From JAMOBE01 sp039908285 (GTDB taxonomy: Bacteria > Pseudomonadota > Alphaproteobacteria > Rhodospirillales > Rhodospirillaceae), in NCBI GenBank assembly GCA_039908285.1, contig JAMOBE010000028.1, positions 1 through 38,585 on the forward strand: 38,585 nt of DNA, read 5' to 3'. The position numbers and the translations under genes were made by a program. The first letter of the stretch is position 1; each line of letters starts with the position of its first letter. Positions 8,341 through 15,287 of this stretch are shown one piece after another. The notes beneath the pieces are model-generated. The model was given only the letters and a program-made list of their open reading frames with translations. It was not told where the DNA came from and ran no database searches.

Positions 8341-8925
8341 TCATGTCCGTGGAAACCCTGCCACGGCGAGAACGGGCAATTCATCGCCGAAGCAGTTGGT
8401 AAAGTCATCGCAGACCTCGCAATTTGGTGACGTGCACAACGTCACGTCGGCCCGATGACAGAGTTGGCGGTAGAAGAACTTCTTCCACTTCATGTTGCCT
8501 GTGTTTTTTGCCGCAAGCGTGTGGAAATGGCGGTCAAGCAGAGTTGAGATTTCACCGCGGTTGGACAGACCCATGTCCTGCCACAGGTGGTTCGCGCCCT
8601 GGCTGCGGCGGGCGATGATGTGGGCCAGCCACGCCTCCTCGATGGTTCCCCGACTGCGATGGTCGAGCATCAGGCGGCGCAGGTCCGGTTCCTCAGGTTG
8701 GTCCGGAGCGGTCATGAGGCCGGCCTGACGAATCAGGCCAGAGGAGCGGGGAAAGTGCCGGGTGAACAGGGCCGCGAGGTCTTCGCTCGTCAATCCGAGC
8801 CCATCGGTGAGCGGGAGACCATCAACAACCGCCGCAGCGATGGAACAGGCAAAGACGTGCCGGTCGAAACGATCACCCTCGGCCGTCGCCATCAGTCGCG
8901 AATAGACCAGACTCTCGTGTCCCAT
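8341..8925 (-). CDS. nifQ: NifQ, molybdenum donor for FeMo-co synthesis
   Basis: 194 residues. NifQ carries a Mo-Fe-S cluster and delivers molybdenum to the NifEN scaffold. The diagnostic C-x4-C-x2-C-x5-C motif is seen near the C terminus as CTSPNCEVCDDFTNC, preceded by the family segment MKWKKFFYRQLC. ATG 8925 has GGAGG five bases upstream; ATGs at 8940 and 8937 are in frame but have a poorer site. Begins 18 bases after the fdxB stop. Confidence 0.95.
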   Translation of the reverse strand: MGHESLVYSRLMATAEGDRFDRHVFACSIAAAVVDGLPLTDGLGLTSEDLAALFTRHFPRSSGLIRQAGLMTAPDQPEEPDLRRLMLDHRSRGTIEEAWLAHIIARRSQGANHLWQDMGLSNRGEISTLLDRHFHTLAAKNTGNMKWKKFFYRQLCHRADVTLCTSPNCEVCDDFTNCFGDELPVLAVAGFPRT

Positions 8926-8943
8926 GGGTGCCTCCATCATCGA

Positions 8944-9234
8944 TCACGTTCCGTGCGTCTGGCAGGCCTTGCCGCAAACCCGGGCGCAGGCGCCACAGCC
9001 GATGCAGGCTCCGGCTCTGGTCACCACCATCACCTTGCGTTCGAATTCGTCGTCGTCCTCATCGTCGTCGTTACCAGCGGGGAGGTAGTCGCCATCCTCG
9101 GTGACGCCCATCAGGGTCATCACCGCCTGTCCGCATACCTTGAAGCATCGGCCGCAGCCGATGCATTTGCGGGCGTCGATTTCCTCCAGATAACGGGGTT
9201 CCCACGGTGTTCCGTCTCGGGTAAGCGCCGTCAT
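8944..9234 (-). CDS. fdxB: Nif-specific 2[4Fe-4S] ferredoxin III (FdxB)
   Basis: 96 residues. Two cysteine clusters, CIGCGRCFKVCG and CIGCGACARVCG, indicate two [4Fe-4S] centres, as in ferredoxin III encoded near nifX. Between them lies a very acidic stretch (GNDDDEDDDEFE) likely to be a surface loop and possible docking patch. AGGAGG precedes ATG 9234; the longer open frame to 9330 would overlap the upstream gene and has no supporting signal. Probably donates electrons in cofactor assembly or to NifH (family knowledge). Confidence 0.93.
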   Translation of the reverse strand: MTALTRDGTPWEPRYLEEIDARKCIGCGRCFKVCGQAVMTLMGVTEDGDYLPAGNDDDEDDDEFERKVMVVTRAGACIGCGACARVCGKACQTHGT

Positions 9235-9236
9235 GG

Positions 9237-9434
9237 TCAGCCTCCTGCGGCCTTGAGATGAGCGCGGGCCTCGGCCAATTCTTTGAAAGCGGCATGGGCC
9301 TCGCTGGCCACGTCCAGGATGCGCTCCCATCCGATAGGGAGTTCCTCCGACAGGTCGTGGAGATCCATCTTCAGTCTGGTGGCGCGGGCGTTCAGTTTCT
9401 TCACCCGGTCCTTGATTTCGTCGATCTCGCTCAT
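9237..9434 (-). CDS. Small helical Nif protein, DUF683 / CCE_0567 family
   Basis: 65 residues, Lys/Glu/Leu-rich and predicted to be a helical hairpin (ARATRLKMDLHDLSEELP, then AHAAFKELAEARAHL). The size, composition and position between the DUF269 gene and fdxB match the DUF683 family always found in nif operons; a cyanobacterial member binds metal in crystal structures. Role in fixation is not established. The start overlaps the previous stop as ATGA. Confidence 0.88.
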   Translation of the reverse strand: MSEIDEIKDRVKKLNARATRLKMDLHDLSEELPIGWERILDVASEAHAAFKELAEARAHLKAAGG

Positions 9435-9886
9435 GCCGTCACCACCTCGGGAAAGCGCCTGATCATGGCGACGCCCTCGGACACCAGTTTGACGCCCTGT
9501 TCGGCCATGGCGGCGACGGTCTCGAAGCCGAAGCGATGCACATCACGCAGATGCCGGCTGATCACCACCAGACGGCCCGCCGTCAGGATCATGCGGCCAA
9601 AACCCTCATGGCTCATGGCCATCATCGGCGAGGCGATCACCCCGGCCTCCTTTTCGATGGAGAGCCCGACCGCCCTGTAGAACGTCTCCAGACGCCACAG
9701 GATGTCAGGGTCGGGATCGCCGATGATCGGGATCTGTCGACGCTGTTCCCTGGTGACGATGAAGTCCGTCAGCAAGTCCATGTCGTTCCTGCCCTCCCAG
9801 GCGCCATGGGTATCCTGGGCGCGGATTTGCAGAATCACGGCCCGGATGAAGGGACTGGCGAGCGCTTCGGCCTCGGGATCGGTCAT
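9431..9886 (-). CDS. NifX-associated nitrogen fixation protein (DUF269)
   Basis: 151 residues, matching the DUF269 family that follows nifX in most proteobacterial nif operons. Recognisable pieces are SPFIRAVILQIRAQDTHG near the N terminus and GRLVVISRHLRDVHRFGF in the second half. Its biochemical role is unsettled; association with cofactor trafficking is inferred from linkage. GAGGAG lies 9 bases before ATG 9886, overlapping the end of nifX. Overlaps the next gene by 4 bases. Confidence 0.92.
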   Translation of the reverse strand: MTDPEAEALASPFIRAVILQIRAQDTHGAWEGRNDMDLLTDFIVTREQRRQIPIIGDPDPDILWRLETFYRAVGLSIEKEAGVIASPMMAMSHEGFGRMILTAGRLVVISRHLRDVHRFGFETVAAMAEQGVKLVSEGVAMIRRFPEVVTA

Positions 9887-9892
9887 TGGGGG

Positions 9893-10309
9893 TCACTCCT
9901 CGTCGAGAAAACTCGAAGGTCGGCCCGACTCCTCGGCCAGCAGCTTGCGCAGCCAGGGCGGCGGGGTGCCGTTGAGCATGACGCGCACTCGCTCCAGCAC
10001 GTCGTTGATCGGCTCGGGCGCGGGCACTTTGATGGGGTTGATTCGGGCGGCGATCACCCGCGCCGCCGCCGGCCCGCCGATGGCCAGCACGAACAGCAAG
10101 GCGACACCCTTCAGGGCCTCCACCTTCGGACCGATGCGGTCATCGCCGTCGTCGGCATGCCGGCCGTCCTCGCCGGACACGCCGTCGAAGGCGATGGCCT
10201 CGACGAAACGGTGGCCGTCACGGGAGACGTCGTAGACCGCAAACGTGGGGGCGCTGCCGAAGTGGGCGTTCAGCGCCTTCATGTCGTGGGTGGCGATGGC
10301 AATCTTCAT
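9893..10309 (-). CDS. nifX: NifX, FeMo-co precursor carrier
   Basis: 138 residues of the NifX/NafY/NifB C-terminal fold, which binds NifB-co or VK-cluster and passes it to NifEN. It starts MKIAIATHDMKALNAHFG, with the His in an N-H-F-G context as in the family. The last 25 residues are an acidic and basic tail (LRKLLAEESGRPSSFLDEE) typical of nifX. GAGGAGG lies 7 bases before ATG 10309; an upstream in-frame extension to 10396 would enter nifN and is not supported. It follows nifN by 43 bases. Confidence 0.94.
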   Translation of the reverse strand: MKIAIATHDMKALNAHFGSAPTFAVYDVSRDGHRFVEAIAFDGVSGEDGRHADDGDDRIGPKVEALKGVALLFVLAIGGPAAARVIAARINPIKVPAPEPINDVLERVRVMLNGTPPPWLRKLLAEESGRPSSFLDEE

Positions 10310-10352
10310 GTGTCCTCCTCGTGCCGGGTCGGCGGATGCCGGGGACCCGGCG

Positions 10353-11714
10353 TCAATGAGTCGCAAGCGCCGCATCGTCATGCCGGATGGCCCCATTGCC
10401 GTGGTGATGAAGGCGTTCGTCCGAGTCCATCAGCAGATTGGCGACATCGAAGATCGACTGGCGGGTGCCGCGATAGCCGATGCTCACCTGGAGGGCGGCG
10501 CCCAGCCGGTCGAAGATGGGAAAGCCGACGCGGTACAGCGGGATGCCAAGCCTCCCCGCCGCCTGCCGGCCGTGGGCGTGGGTGACCAGCAGGTCGCAGC
10601 CCTCCGCCCGTTCCTCCAGATCGCCCAGGTCGCCCACCAGCACCTCGTCCGTCGGCACGCCGGCCAGCATGGAGAGATGAACCGTGGTGACGGCGCACGC
10701 CACTTCCGCGCCCATTTCGGTCAGCCATGAACAGAGGGCCAGCAGGTGGTCGGGCTCGGCCGCCACCGCGACGCGCCGTCCCCCGAAGGCGAAGTGTCCG
10801 TCCAGCATGGCATCGACCAGCCGGCTGCGCTGGCGCCGAAGGTGATCCGGCGCCGGGCGGCCGCTCAACCGGGCCAGGGTGGCGATCAGGGCATCGCTGG
10901 CCTGGAGTCCGGTCAGGCGGTCGAACAGGTGATAGGGCACCCCGGTCTTGCGCTTCAGGGCTTCGGCGGCCCAGCGCATGTGCTCACCCACGGTGATGGT
11001 CAGGGCGGAGCGCCCCAGGGCGCGGATGTCATCGAGACTGGTTCCGCCCAGCGTGGCGCCGATCCAGCGCTCCGGCACATGGCCATCCAGGGAGGTGGAG
11101 AGATCAGGCAGCATGATCGAACGCAGACCGAAGGCCGCGATGATGTCCCGCAGTTCCTCCACGTCGCCCGGCGTGAAATGGCTGGGCGCCAGGACGGCGA
11201 CCTGTCCGGGATCCCGCTCGCCGTGGTGAGGGCGCGTGTCCACCAGTTGCTCGATCATGGCGGTGACCGCCTTGCCCCACCCCTCCTGGAGACCGCCCGC
11301 GAAGTCGGGAGTGGACACCAGCACCAGCGCGGTATCGGCCAGCTCCGGTCGGCGCTGGCGAATGATCCTCAGATCTCCGGCAAAGTCCTCGCCGCGCGTC
11401 TCCGTCAGTCCCGTGGTGAGAATGCCGATCACCCTGGGGTGGGCGCGCTCGCGGATGTTCACCAGAGCCTGCTCAAGGTTGTCGAGACCTCCCAGCACCG
11501 TGGTGATTTCATTCATGGCGGTGGTCTGGAGAGGGATGGACTCGCGATAGTGGCGGACCATCAGCACCAGGGCGAAGGCGGTGCAGCCCTGACTGCCGTG
11601 CAGCAGCGGCATGCAGCCATCAAGCCCCATGAACGCCAGGGCGCCGCCCAGGGGGGCGCTGTGCTTCAGGGGATTGGTGGAGCAGGCCTTGGTCGAATGG
11701 ACGATGCGAGCCAT
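10353..11714 (-). CDS. nifN: NifN, FeMo-co scaffold beta subunit
   Basis: 453 residues. Forms a heterotetramer with NifE on which NifB-co is converted to FeMo-co; homologous to NifK. It begins MARIVHSTKACSTNPLKHSA, with the cysteine of the P-cluster-like site, and has HGSQGCTAF, which parallels NifK. Later it has LTTGLTETRGEDFAGDL and the C-terminal RVGFPIFDRLGA, where NifK has LTFPIFDRH. ATG 11714 begins two bases after the nifE stop and is preceded by GGGGGGAG; a GTG at 11729 is in frame but lies inside nifE. Confidence 0.96.
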   Translation of the reverse strand: MARIVHSTKACSTNPLKHSAPLGGALAFMGLDGCMPLLHGSQGCTAFALVLMVRHYRESIPLQTTAMNEITTVLGGLDNLEQALVNIRERAHPRVIGILTTGLTETRGEDFAGDLRIIRQRRPELADTALVLVSTPDFAGGLQEGWGKAVTAMIEQLVDTRPHHGERDPGQVAVLAPSHFTPGDVEELRDIIAAFGLRSIMLPDLSTSLDGHVPERWIGATLGGTSLDDIRALGRSALTITVGEHMRWAAEALKRKTGVPYHLFDRLTGLQASDALIATLARLSGRPAPDHLRRQRSRLVDAMLDGHFAFGGRRVAVAAEPDHLLALCSWLTEMGAEVACAVTTVHLSMLAGVPTDEVLVGDLGDLEERAEGCDLLVTHAHGRQAAGRLGIPLYRVGFPIFDRLGAALQVSIGYRGTRQSIFDVANLLMDSDERLHHHGNGAIRHDDAALATH

Positions 11715-11716
11715 GG

Positions 11717-13123
11717 TCACTCCCCCCACGGTGGCGGGCGCCGGATGGCGGCCCAGATGGGGCTCGACAGTTCCAGATCAATCCGCCGCACCAGTTCCAC
11801 CATGCCGTCGTAACCGGCGTAGGCGTGCTGGCGCTCCTGATTGATATCGAGCCAGGGCACATGGGCCTTCAGGGCGATGAACTGGGTCCGTCCGCCCGAC
11901 AGCATGATGTCCGCCTCGCCGTCCTTCAGCATGCGGTACATTTCCCTGGGCGGGATGGCGTCGAACATGGGGGCATCCTCGCCCATCAGGGACTTGACGC
12001 GCTCCTTGTCGGCCTCGGTGGACTTGCGTACCGACGTGCCGATCACCACCATTCCCACCTCCTGGAGGGCGGAGACCACCGACCAGCTCTTGACGCCACC
12101 GGTGTAGAGCAGGACCCGACGCCCCCGCAGCCGCTCGCGGAACGGGGCGAGGCGCTCCCAGGCTCTGGCCTCCTCGGTGGCGATCAAGGCCTCGGTGCGC
12201 TCCGGCAGGTCCGTTGGAGCCTCTGGCTCCACCAGGTCCGTTGGAGCCCCGCGTCGCGCCAGCAACCCGGCCATGGCCCGCAAGGCCTCCGACGTGTCGG
12301 AGATGCCGTAGAATGATCCCTCGAAGTACGGGATGCCCCAGCGCTCCTCCATCCGGCGAGCCAGGGTGATCAGGGCCTGGCTGCACACCATCATGTTGGC
12401 CCGCGCCCGGTGGGCGGAGGCCACCTCGGCATAGCGGGCGTCGCCGGTGATGCAGGCGCGGACACGGATGCCCAGGCGCTCGAACAGGGGTTTCACCTGC
12501 CACAGCTCGCCGGCCAGATTGTAGTCGCCGAGGATGTTGATGTCGCAGGGACCGGCGTCGTCGGGCTCGACGGTGCCGATGACATGGTCGATCAGCGCCT
12601 CGCCGCCCAGCCTGTTGCCGAGGTTCTTGCCGCCGACGAAGCCCGGAGCATTGACCGGGATCACCGGCGTGGCGAAGCGCTCGGCGGCATGGCGGCACAC
12701 CGTCTCGATGTCGTCACCCATCAGGCCCGGCACGCACGTCTGGTAGACGAACACGGCCGGGGGAGCGTGACGCTCGATGATCTCGCGGATGGCTTTGAAC
12801 AGCTTCTTCTCGGCACCGTGGATGACGTCCAGATCCACGAGGTCGGTGGTGAAGCCGAAGCGGTACAGCAGAGGCCCCGACGAGGCCGCGTGGCGGTTGT
12901 CCCAGCCGTTGCCGGCACAGGCGATCGGTCCATGCACCAGGTGGGCGGCGTCGGTGATCGGCTGGAGGGCGATCATCGCGCCGTCGAAGGCGCAGCCGCC
13001 AGCCGCCGCGCCGGGGACCAGACTCCGGACGGCGCAGCCCTTCTTTCGCTCGGTGTCCGACTTGGCCCGGTTGGTGGGGCAGGCCGGTTCGTTGAAGAGT
13101 TCGGCCACCTTGTGCTTGAGCAT
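11717..13123 (-). CDS. nifE: NifE, FeMo-co scaffold alpha subunit
   Basis: 468 residues, NifD-like partner of NifN. Family signatures are NEPACPTNRAKSDTERKKGC near 12-30, PGAAAGGCAFDGAM, HGPIACAGNGWDNRHAASSG, and CVPGLMGDDIETVC. The start is fixed by the promoter: the sigma-54 site at 13167-13183 would start the transcript near 13156, so ATG 13123 with GGAGGGG is used and the GTG at 13183 is excluded. A 9-residue direct duplication (APTDLVEPE then APTDLPER) sits in a surface loop near residue 295. First gene of the minus-strand nif operon, divergent from nifA. Confidence 0.96.
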   Translation of the reverse strand: MLKHKVAELFNEPACPTNRAKSDTERKKGCAVRSLVPGAAAGGCAFDGAMIALQPITDAAHLVHGPIACAGNGWDNRHAASSGPLLYRFGFTTDLVDLDVIHGAEKKLFKAIREIIERHAPPAVFVYQTCVPGLMGDDIETVCRHAAERFATPVIPVNAPGFVGGKNLGNRLGGEALIDHVIGTVEPDDAGPCDINILGDYNLAGELWQVKPLFERLGIRVRACITGDARYAEVASAHRARANMMVCSQALITLARRMEERWGIPYFEGSFYGISDTSEALRAMAGLLARRGAPTDLVEPEAPTDLPERTEALIATEEARAWERLAPFRERLRGRRVLLYTGGVKSWSVVSALQEVGMVVIGTSVRKSTEADKERVKSLMGEDAPMFDAIPPREMYRMLKDGEADIMLSGGRTQFIALKAHVPWLDINQERQHAYAGYDGMVELVRRIDLELSSPIWAAIRRPPPWGE

Positions 13124-13166
13124 CGACCCCTCCGGCAACGGGTTCCTGATACCGCCGTCGAGGCTT

Positions 13167-13183
13167 TGCAACAGCGGTGCCAA
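13167..13183 (-). promoter_or_regulatory. Sigma-54 (-24/-12) promoter of nifE operon
   Basis: On the minus strand the sequence TTGGCACCGCTGTTGCA matches the consensus TGGCAC-N5-TTGC, with GG and GC exactly 12 bases apart. The predicted start is near 13156, about 33 bases ahead of nifE ATG. Confidence 0.9.
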
Positions 13184-13268
13184 CCTGTCATCGCCTTGAA
13201 AACACGGAGAAATACGGTGACCAGAGCGACTCTCCGTGGGGATGCTTCATGACAACGGACGCTGGTCT

Positions 13269-13284
13269 TGTCGCAAAGCCGACA
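13269..13284. promoter_or_regulatory. NifA upstream activator site for nifE
   Basis: TGTCGCAAAGCCGACA matches TGT-N10-ACA and is a 5-bp inverted repeat (TGTCG/CGACA). Its centre is about 120 bases upstream of the predicted nifE start, a normal distance for NifA acting by DNA looping. It lies about 250 bases before nifA, too far on the other side of that gene's own signals to assign there. Confidence 0.85.
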
Positions 13285-13402
13285 GGGCTCGAGTCCGAGT
13301 CGCGGCGGGTATCGGGAGGGCGGGCAGGCGCTCCGGTGGATTCCTGACGGCCTGGTTGCCGAAGCGACCAGCAGACGTCGCGTGCACATGATCAATTATT
13401 AG

Positions 13403-13461
13403 GCATATACGCACTATGCTTGCAATTTAGGCAAATCCACGGATTTAATTGAATCCACGGA
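13403..13461 (+). promoter_or_regulatory. AT-rich nifA upstream region with repeats and candidate promoter
   Basis: This is the only clearly AT-rich stretch of the 402-base nifE-nifA gap. It holds an inverted repeat GCATA-N7-TATGC (13403-13419) and a perfect 10-bp direct repeat AATCCACGGA (13434-13443 and 13452-13461, 18-base period). A possible sigma-70-type promoter is TTGCAA (13420-13425), 18-base spacer, TTTAAT (13444-13449). No -24/-12 element faces nifA. The binding protein is unknown. Confidence 0.45.
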
Positions 13462-13525
13462 CATCTTTCCGGAACCATCATGCCGCCCCCCTGGCGGCTA
13501 GTTCACCGGGTTGAAGGAGCGTGTC

Positions 13526-15133
13526 ATGGGAGCATACGGCTGTGGAAAGGAGACCTTGTCTCTCACCTCCATCTACGAGATCAGCAAACTCCTGACCTCG
13601 TCGCTGAATCTCGAGGCGATTCTGCGCGACGTCATCAATGTCCTGTCCTCCTACCTTGACATGCGTCGCGCCATGGTGGTGCTCAAGGGGGAGAACGGCG
13701 CGCTGACCGTGGTCGCCGCCGCCGGAGCGACCCTGGAAACCTTGCGCCGGGGCGAAGTGCACCCTCCGGCCAAGGTGGCCGCTGGGATCTTCTCCACCGG
13801 CATGCCGGTGGTCATCTCCTCCGTCGCCGACGACCCGGACCTGGATGAGGTTCCCGATGTTCACGGCGACGAGGTGGTGGCCGAAATCGGTGTGCCAATC
13901 AAGGACTCCGGTGCGACCATCGGCTTCCTGGCCATCGATCGCATCTGGGCCTCCGACCGCCATGTCGGCGTCGATGCCGACGTGCGCTTTCTGACCATGG
14001 TGGCCAACCTGATCGGACAGACCGTGCGCCTGCACACGGCGATCGCCTCCGATCGTCGGCGCATCCTGGACGAGAGCCAGAGGCTGCAAAAGGAACTGTC
14101 TCACGACAGGCGGCCGGACAGACCGGCGTCGTTCGACGGCATCATCGGCGACAGCCCCCGCATGCACGAGATATTCTCACAACTTGAACAGGTGGCCACC
14201 ACCCGCTCCACCGTGCTGCTGCGGGGCGAAAGCGGGACCGGCAAGGAATTGTGCGCCCGCGCCGTGCACGCCCTGAGTCCGCGCCACGACAAGCCTTTCG
14301 TCACGCTCAACTGTGCGGCGTTGCCCGAGACACTGCTCGAGTCCGAGCTGTTCGGACACGAGAAGGGCGCCTTCACCGGAGCCACCAGCGAGCGCAAGGG
14401 CCGCTTCGAGCTGGCCAGCGGCGGCACCCTGTTCCTGGACGAGATCGGCGAGACATCGCCGGCGTTCCAGGCCAAGCTATTGCGCGTGCTCCAGGGGGGA
14501 GAGTTCGAGCGGCTCGGGGGCAGCAGGACCATCAAGGTCGATGTTCGCCTCATTACCGCCACCAATCGCGATCTGGAGAAGGCCGTGGCCAGGGGCGACT
14601 TTCGCGCCGATCTCTATTACCGGATCAATGTGGTGCCGGTCTTCCTGCCTCCGCTGCGGGAGCGTCAGGGTGATATCGCTCCTCTCGCCCAGTGGTTCCT
14701 CGGCCGATTCAATGAGGAAAACGGACGGTCGCTGGCCTTCTCCGATGACGCGGTCACAATTATGCGGGCCTGCTCCTTTCCCGGAAACGTTCGAGAACTG
14801 GAGAATTGCGTCTATCGGGTGGCGACCATGTGTCGTGGATCGGTGATCCGGGACATGGACTTCGCCTGCCAGCGGAATCTTTGCCTGTCGGCCACCCTGT
14901 GGACCCCGAAGACGGCACACGCCGCCGCAGCCGATGCACCCACGGATTTCAAGGCGGACGATGAAGATGGGGAGGACGGCGACCTGGAGAACGTTCCGCG
15001 CCGCGATCGTCTGGTCGGCGCCATGGAGAAAGCCGGCTGGGTGCAGGCCAAGGCTGCCCGCCTGCTCAATATGACCCCGCGCCAGATTGGCTACGCTTTG
15101 CGCAAGTACAACATCGACGTGAAGCGGTTTTAG
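13526..15133 (+). CDS. nifA: NifA, sigma-54-dependent activator of nif genes
   Basis: 535 residues. An N-terminal GAF domain (about 20-175) senses nitrogen status, often through PII proteins. The central AAA+ domain has Walker A GESGTGKE near 234, the sigma-54 contact loop GAFTGA at 281-286 and FLDEIGE. The C-terminal helix-turn-helix (AAARLLNMTPRQIGYALRK) recognises TGT-N10-ACA. Four cysteines at 416, 428, 448 and 453 form C-x11-C-x19-C-x4-C across the AAA+ end and linker, the signature of directly oxygen- and iron-responsive NifA that needs no NifL; none is seen here. ATG 13526 follows GAAGGAG; an in-frame TTG at 13511 is less likely. Stop lies immediately ahead of the nifB control region. 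Confidence 0.97.
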   Translation: MGAYGCGKETLSLTSIYEISKLLTSSLNLEAILRDVINVLSSYLDMRRAMVVLKGENGALTVVAAAGATLETLRRGEVHPPAKVAAGIFSTGMPVVISSVADDPDLDEVPDVHGDEVVAEIGVPIKDSGATIGFLAIDRIWASDRHVGVDADVRFLTMVANLIGQTVRLHTAIASDRRRILDESQRLQKELSHDRRPDRPASFDGIIGDSPRMHEIFSQLEQVATTRSTVLLRGESGTGKELCARAVHALSPRHDKPFVTLNCAALPETLLESELFGHEKGAFTGATSERKGRFELASGGTLFLDEIGETSPAFQAKLLRVLQGGEFERLGGSRTIKVDVRLITATNRDLEKAVARGDFRADLYYRINVVPVFLPPLRERQGDIAPLAQWFLGRFNEENGRSLAFSDDAVTIMRACSFPGNVRELENCVYRVATMCRGSVIRDMDFACQRNLCLSATLWTPKTAHAAAADAPTDFKADDEDGEDGDLENVPRRDRLVGAMEKAGWVQAKAARLLNMTPRQIGYALRKYNIDVKRF

Positions 15134-15141
15134 ATCTTCAG

Positions 15142-15187
15142 CTCCGACACTTTGTCGCGATCGCGACACGGTGTCGGAGTGCCAACA
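15142..15187. promoter_or_regulatory. Two NifA sites in a nested palindrome upstream of nifB
   Basis: Site 1 (15153-15168), TGTCGCGATCGCGACA, is a perfect 16-bp palindrome. Site 2 (15172-15187), TGTCGGAGTGCCAACA, fits TGT-N10-ACA. CTCCGACAC (15142-15150) and GTGTCGGAG (15171-15179) flank site 1, so a 38-base near-perfect hairpin could form in RNA just after the nifA stop. No T-run follows, so a terminator role is only possible. Site centres are about 97 and 78 bases before the predicted nifB start. Confidence 0.85.
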
Positions 15188-15229
15188 TCGGGGGTCCCGC
15201 TCCTCCCCAGCATTTCCGTCGGTCCACCC

Positions 15230-15246
15230 CTGGCACCGCCCTTGCA
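15230..15246 (+). promoter_or_regulatory. Sigma-54 (-24/-12) promoter of nifB operon
   Basis: CTGGCACCGCCCTTGCA matches the consensus at every conserved base, with 12 bases between GG and GC. Predicted start is near 15257, which puts the ATG at 15258 at the very transcript end and so favours the GTG at 15288 for nifB. Confidence 0.92.
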
Positions 15247-15287
15247 CTCTTCCCTGGATGGGCAACGCAGACAGGGAGGCGAAACCG

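Noticed and set aside
12207..12247. Direct repeats considered as part of a CRISPR-like or mobile element
   Set aside because: Only two copies, inside nifE and in frame; a simple tandem duplication explains it. No CRISPR array was seen anywhere in the window.
13186..13206. TGT...ACA pair close to the nifE promoter
   Set aside because: The spacer is 13 bases, not 10, and it would overlap the polymerase site.
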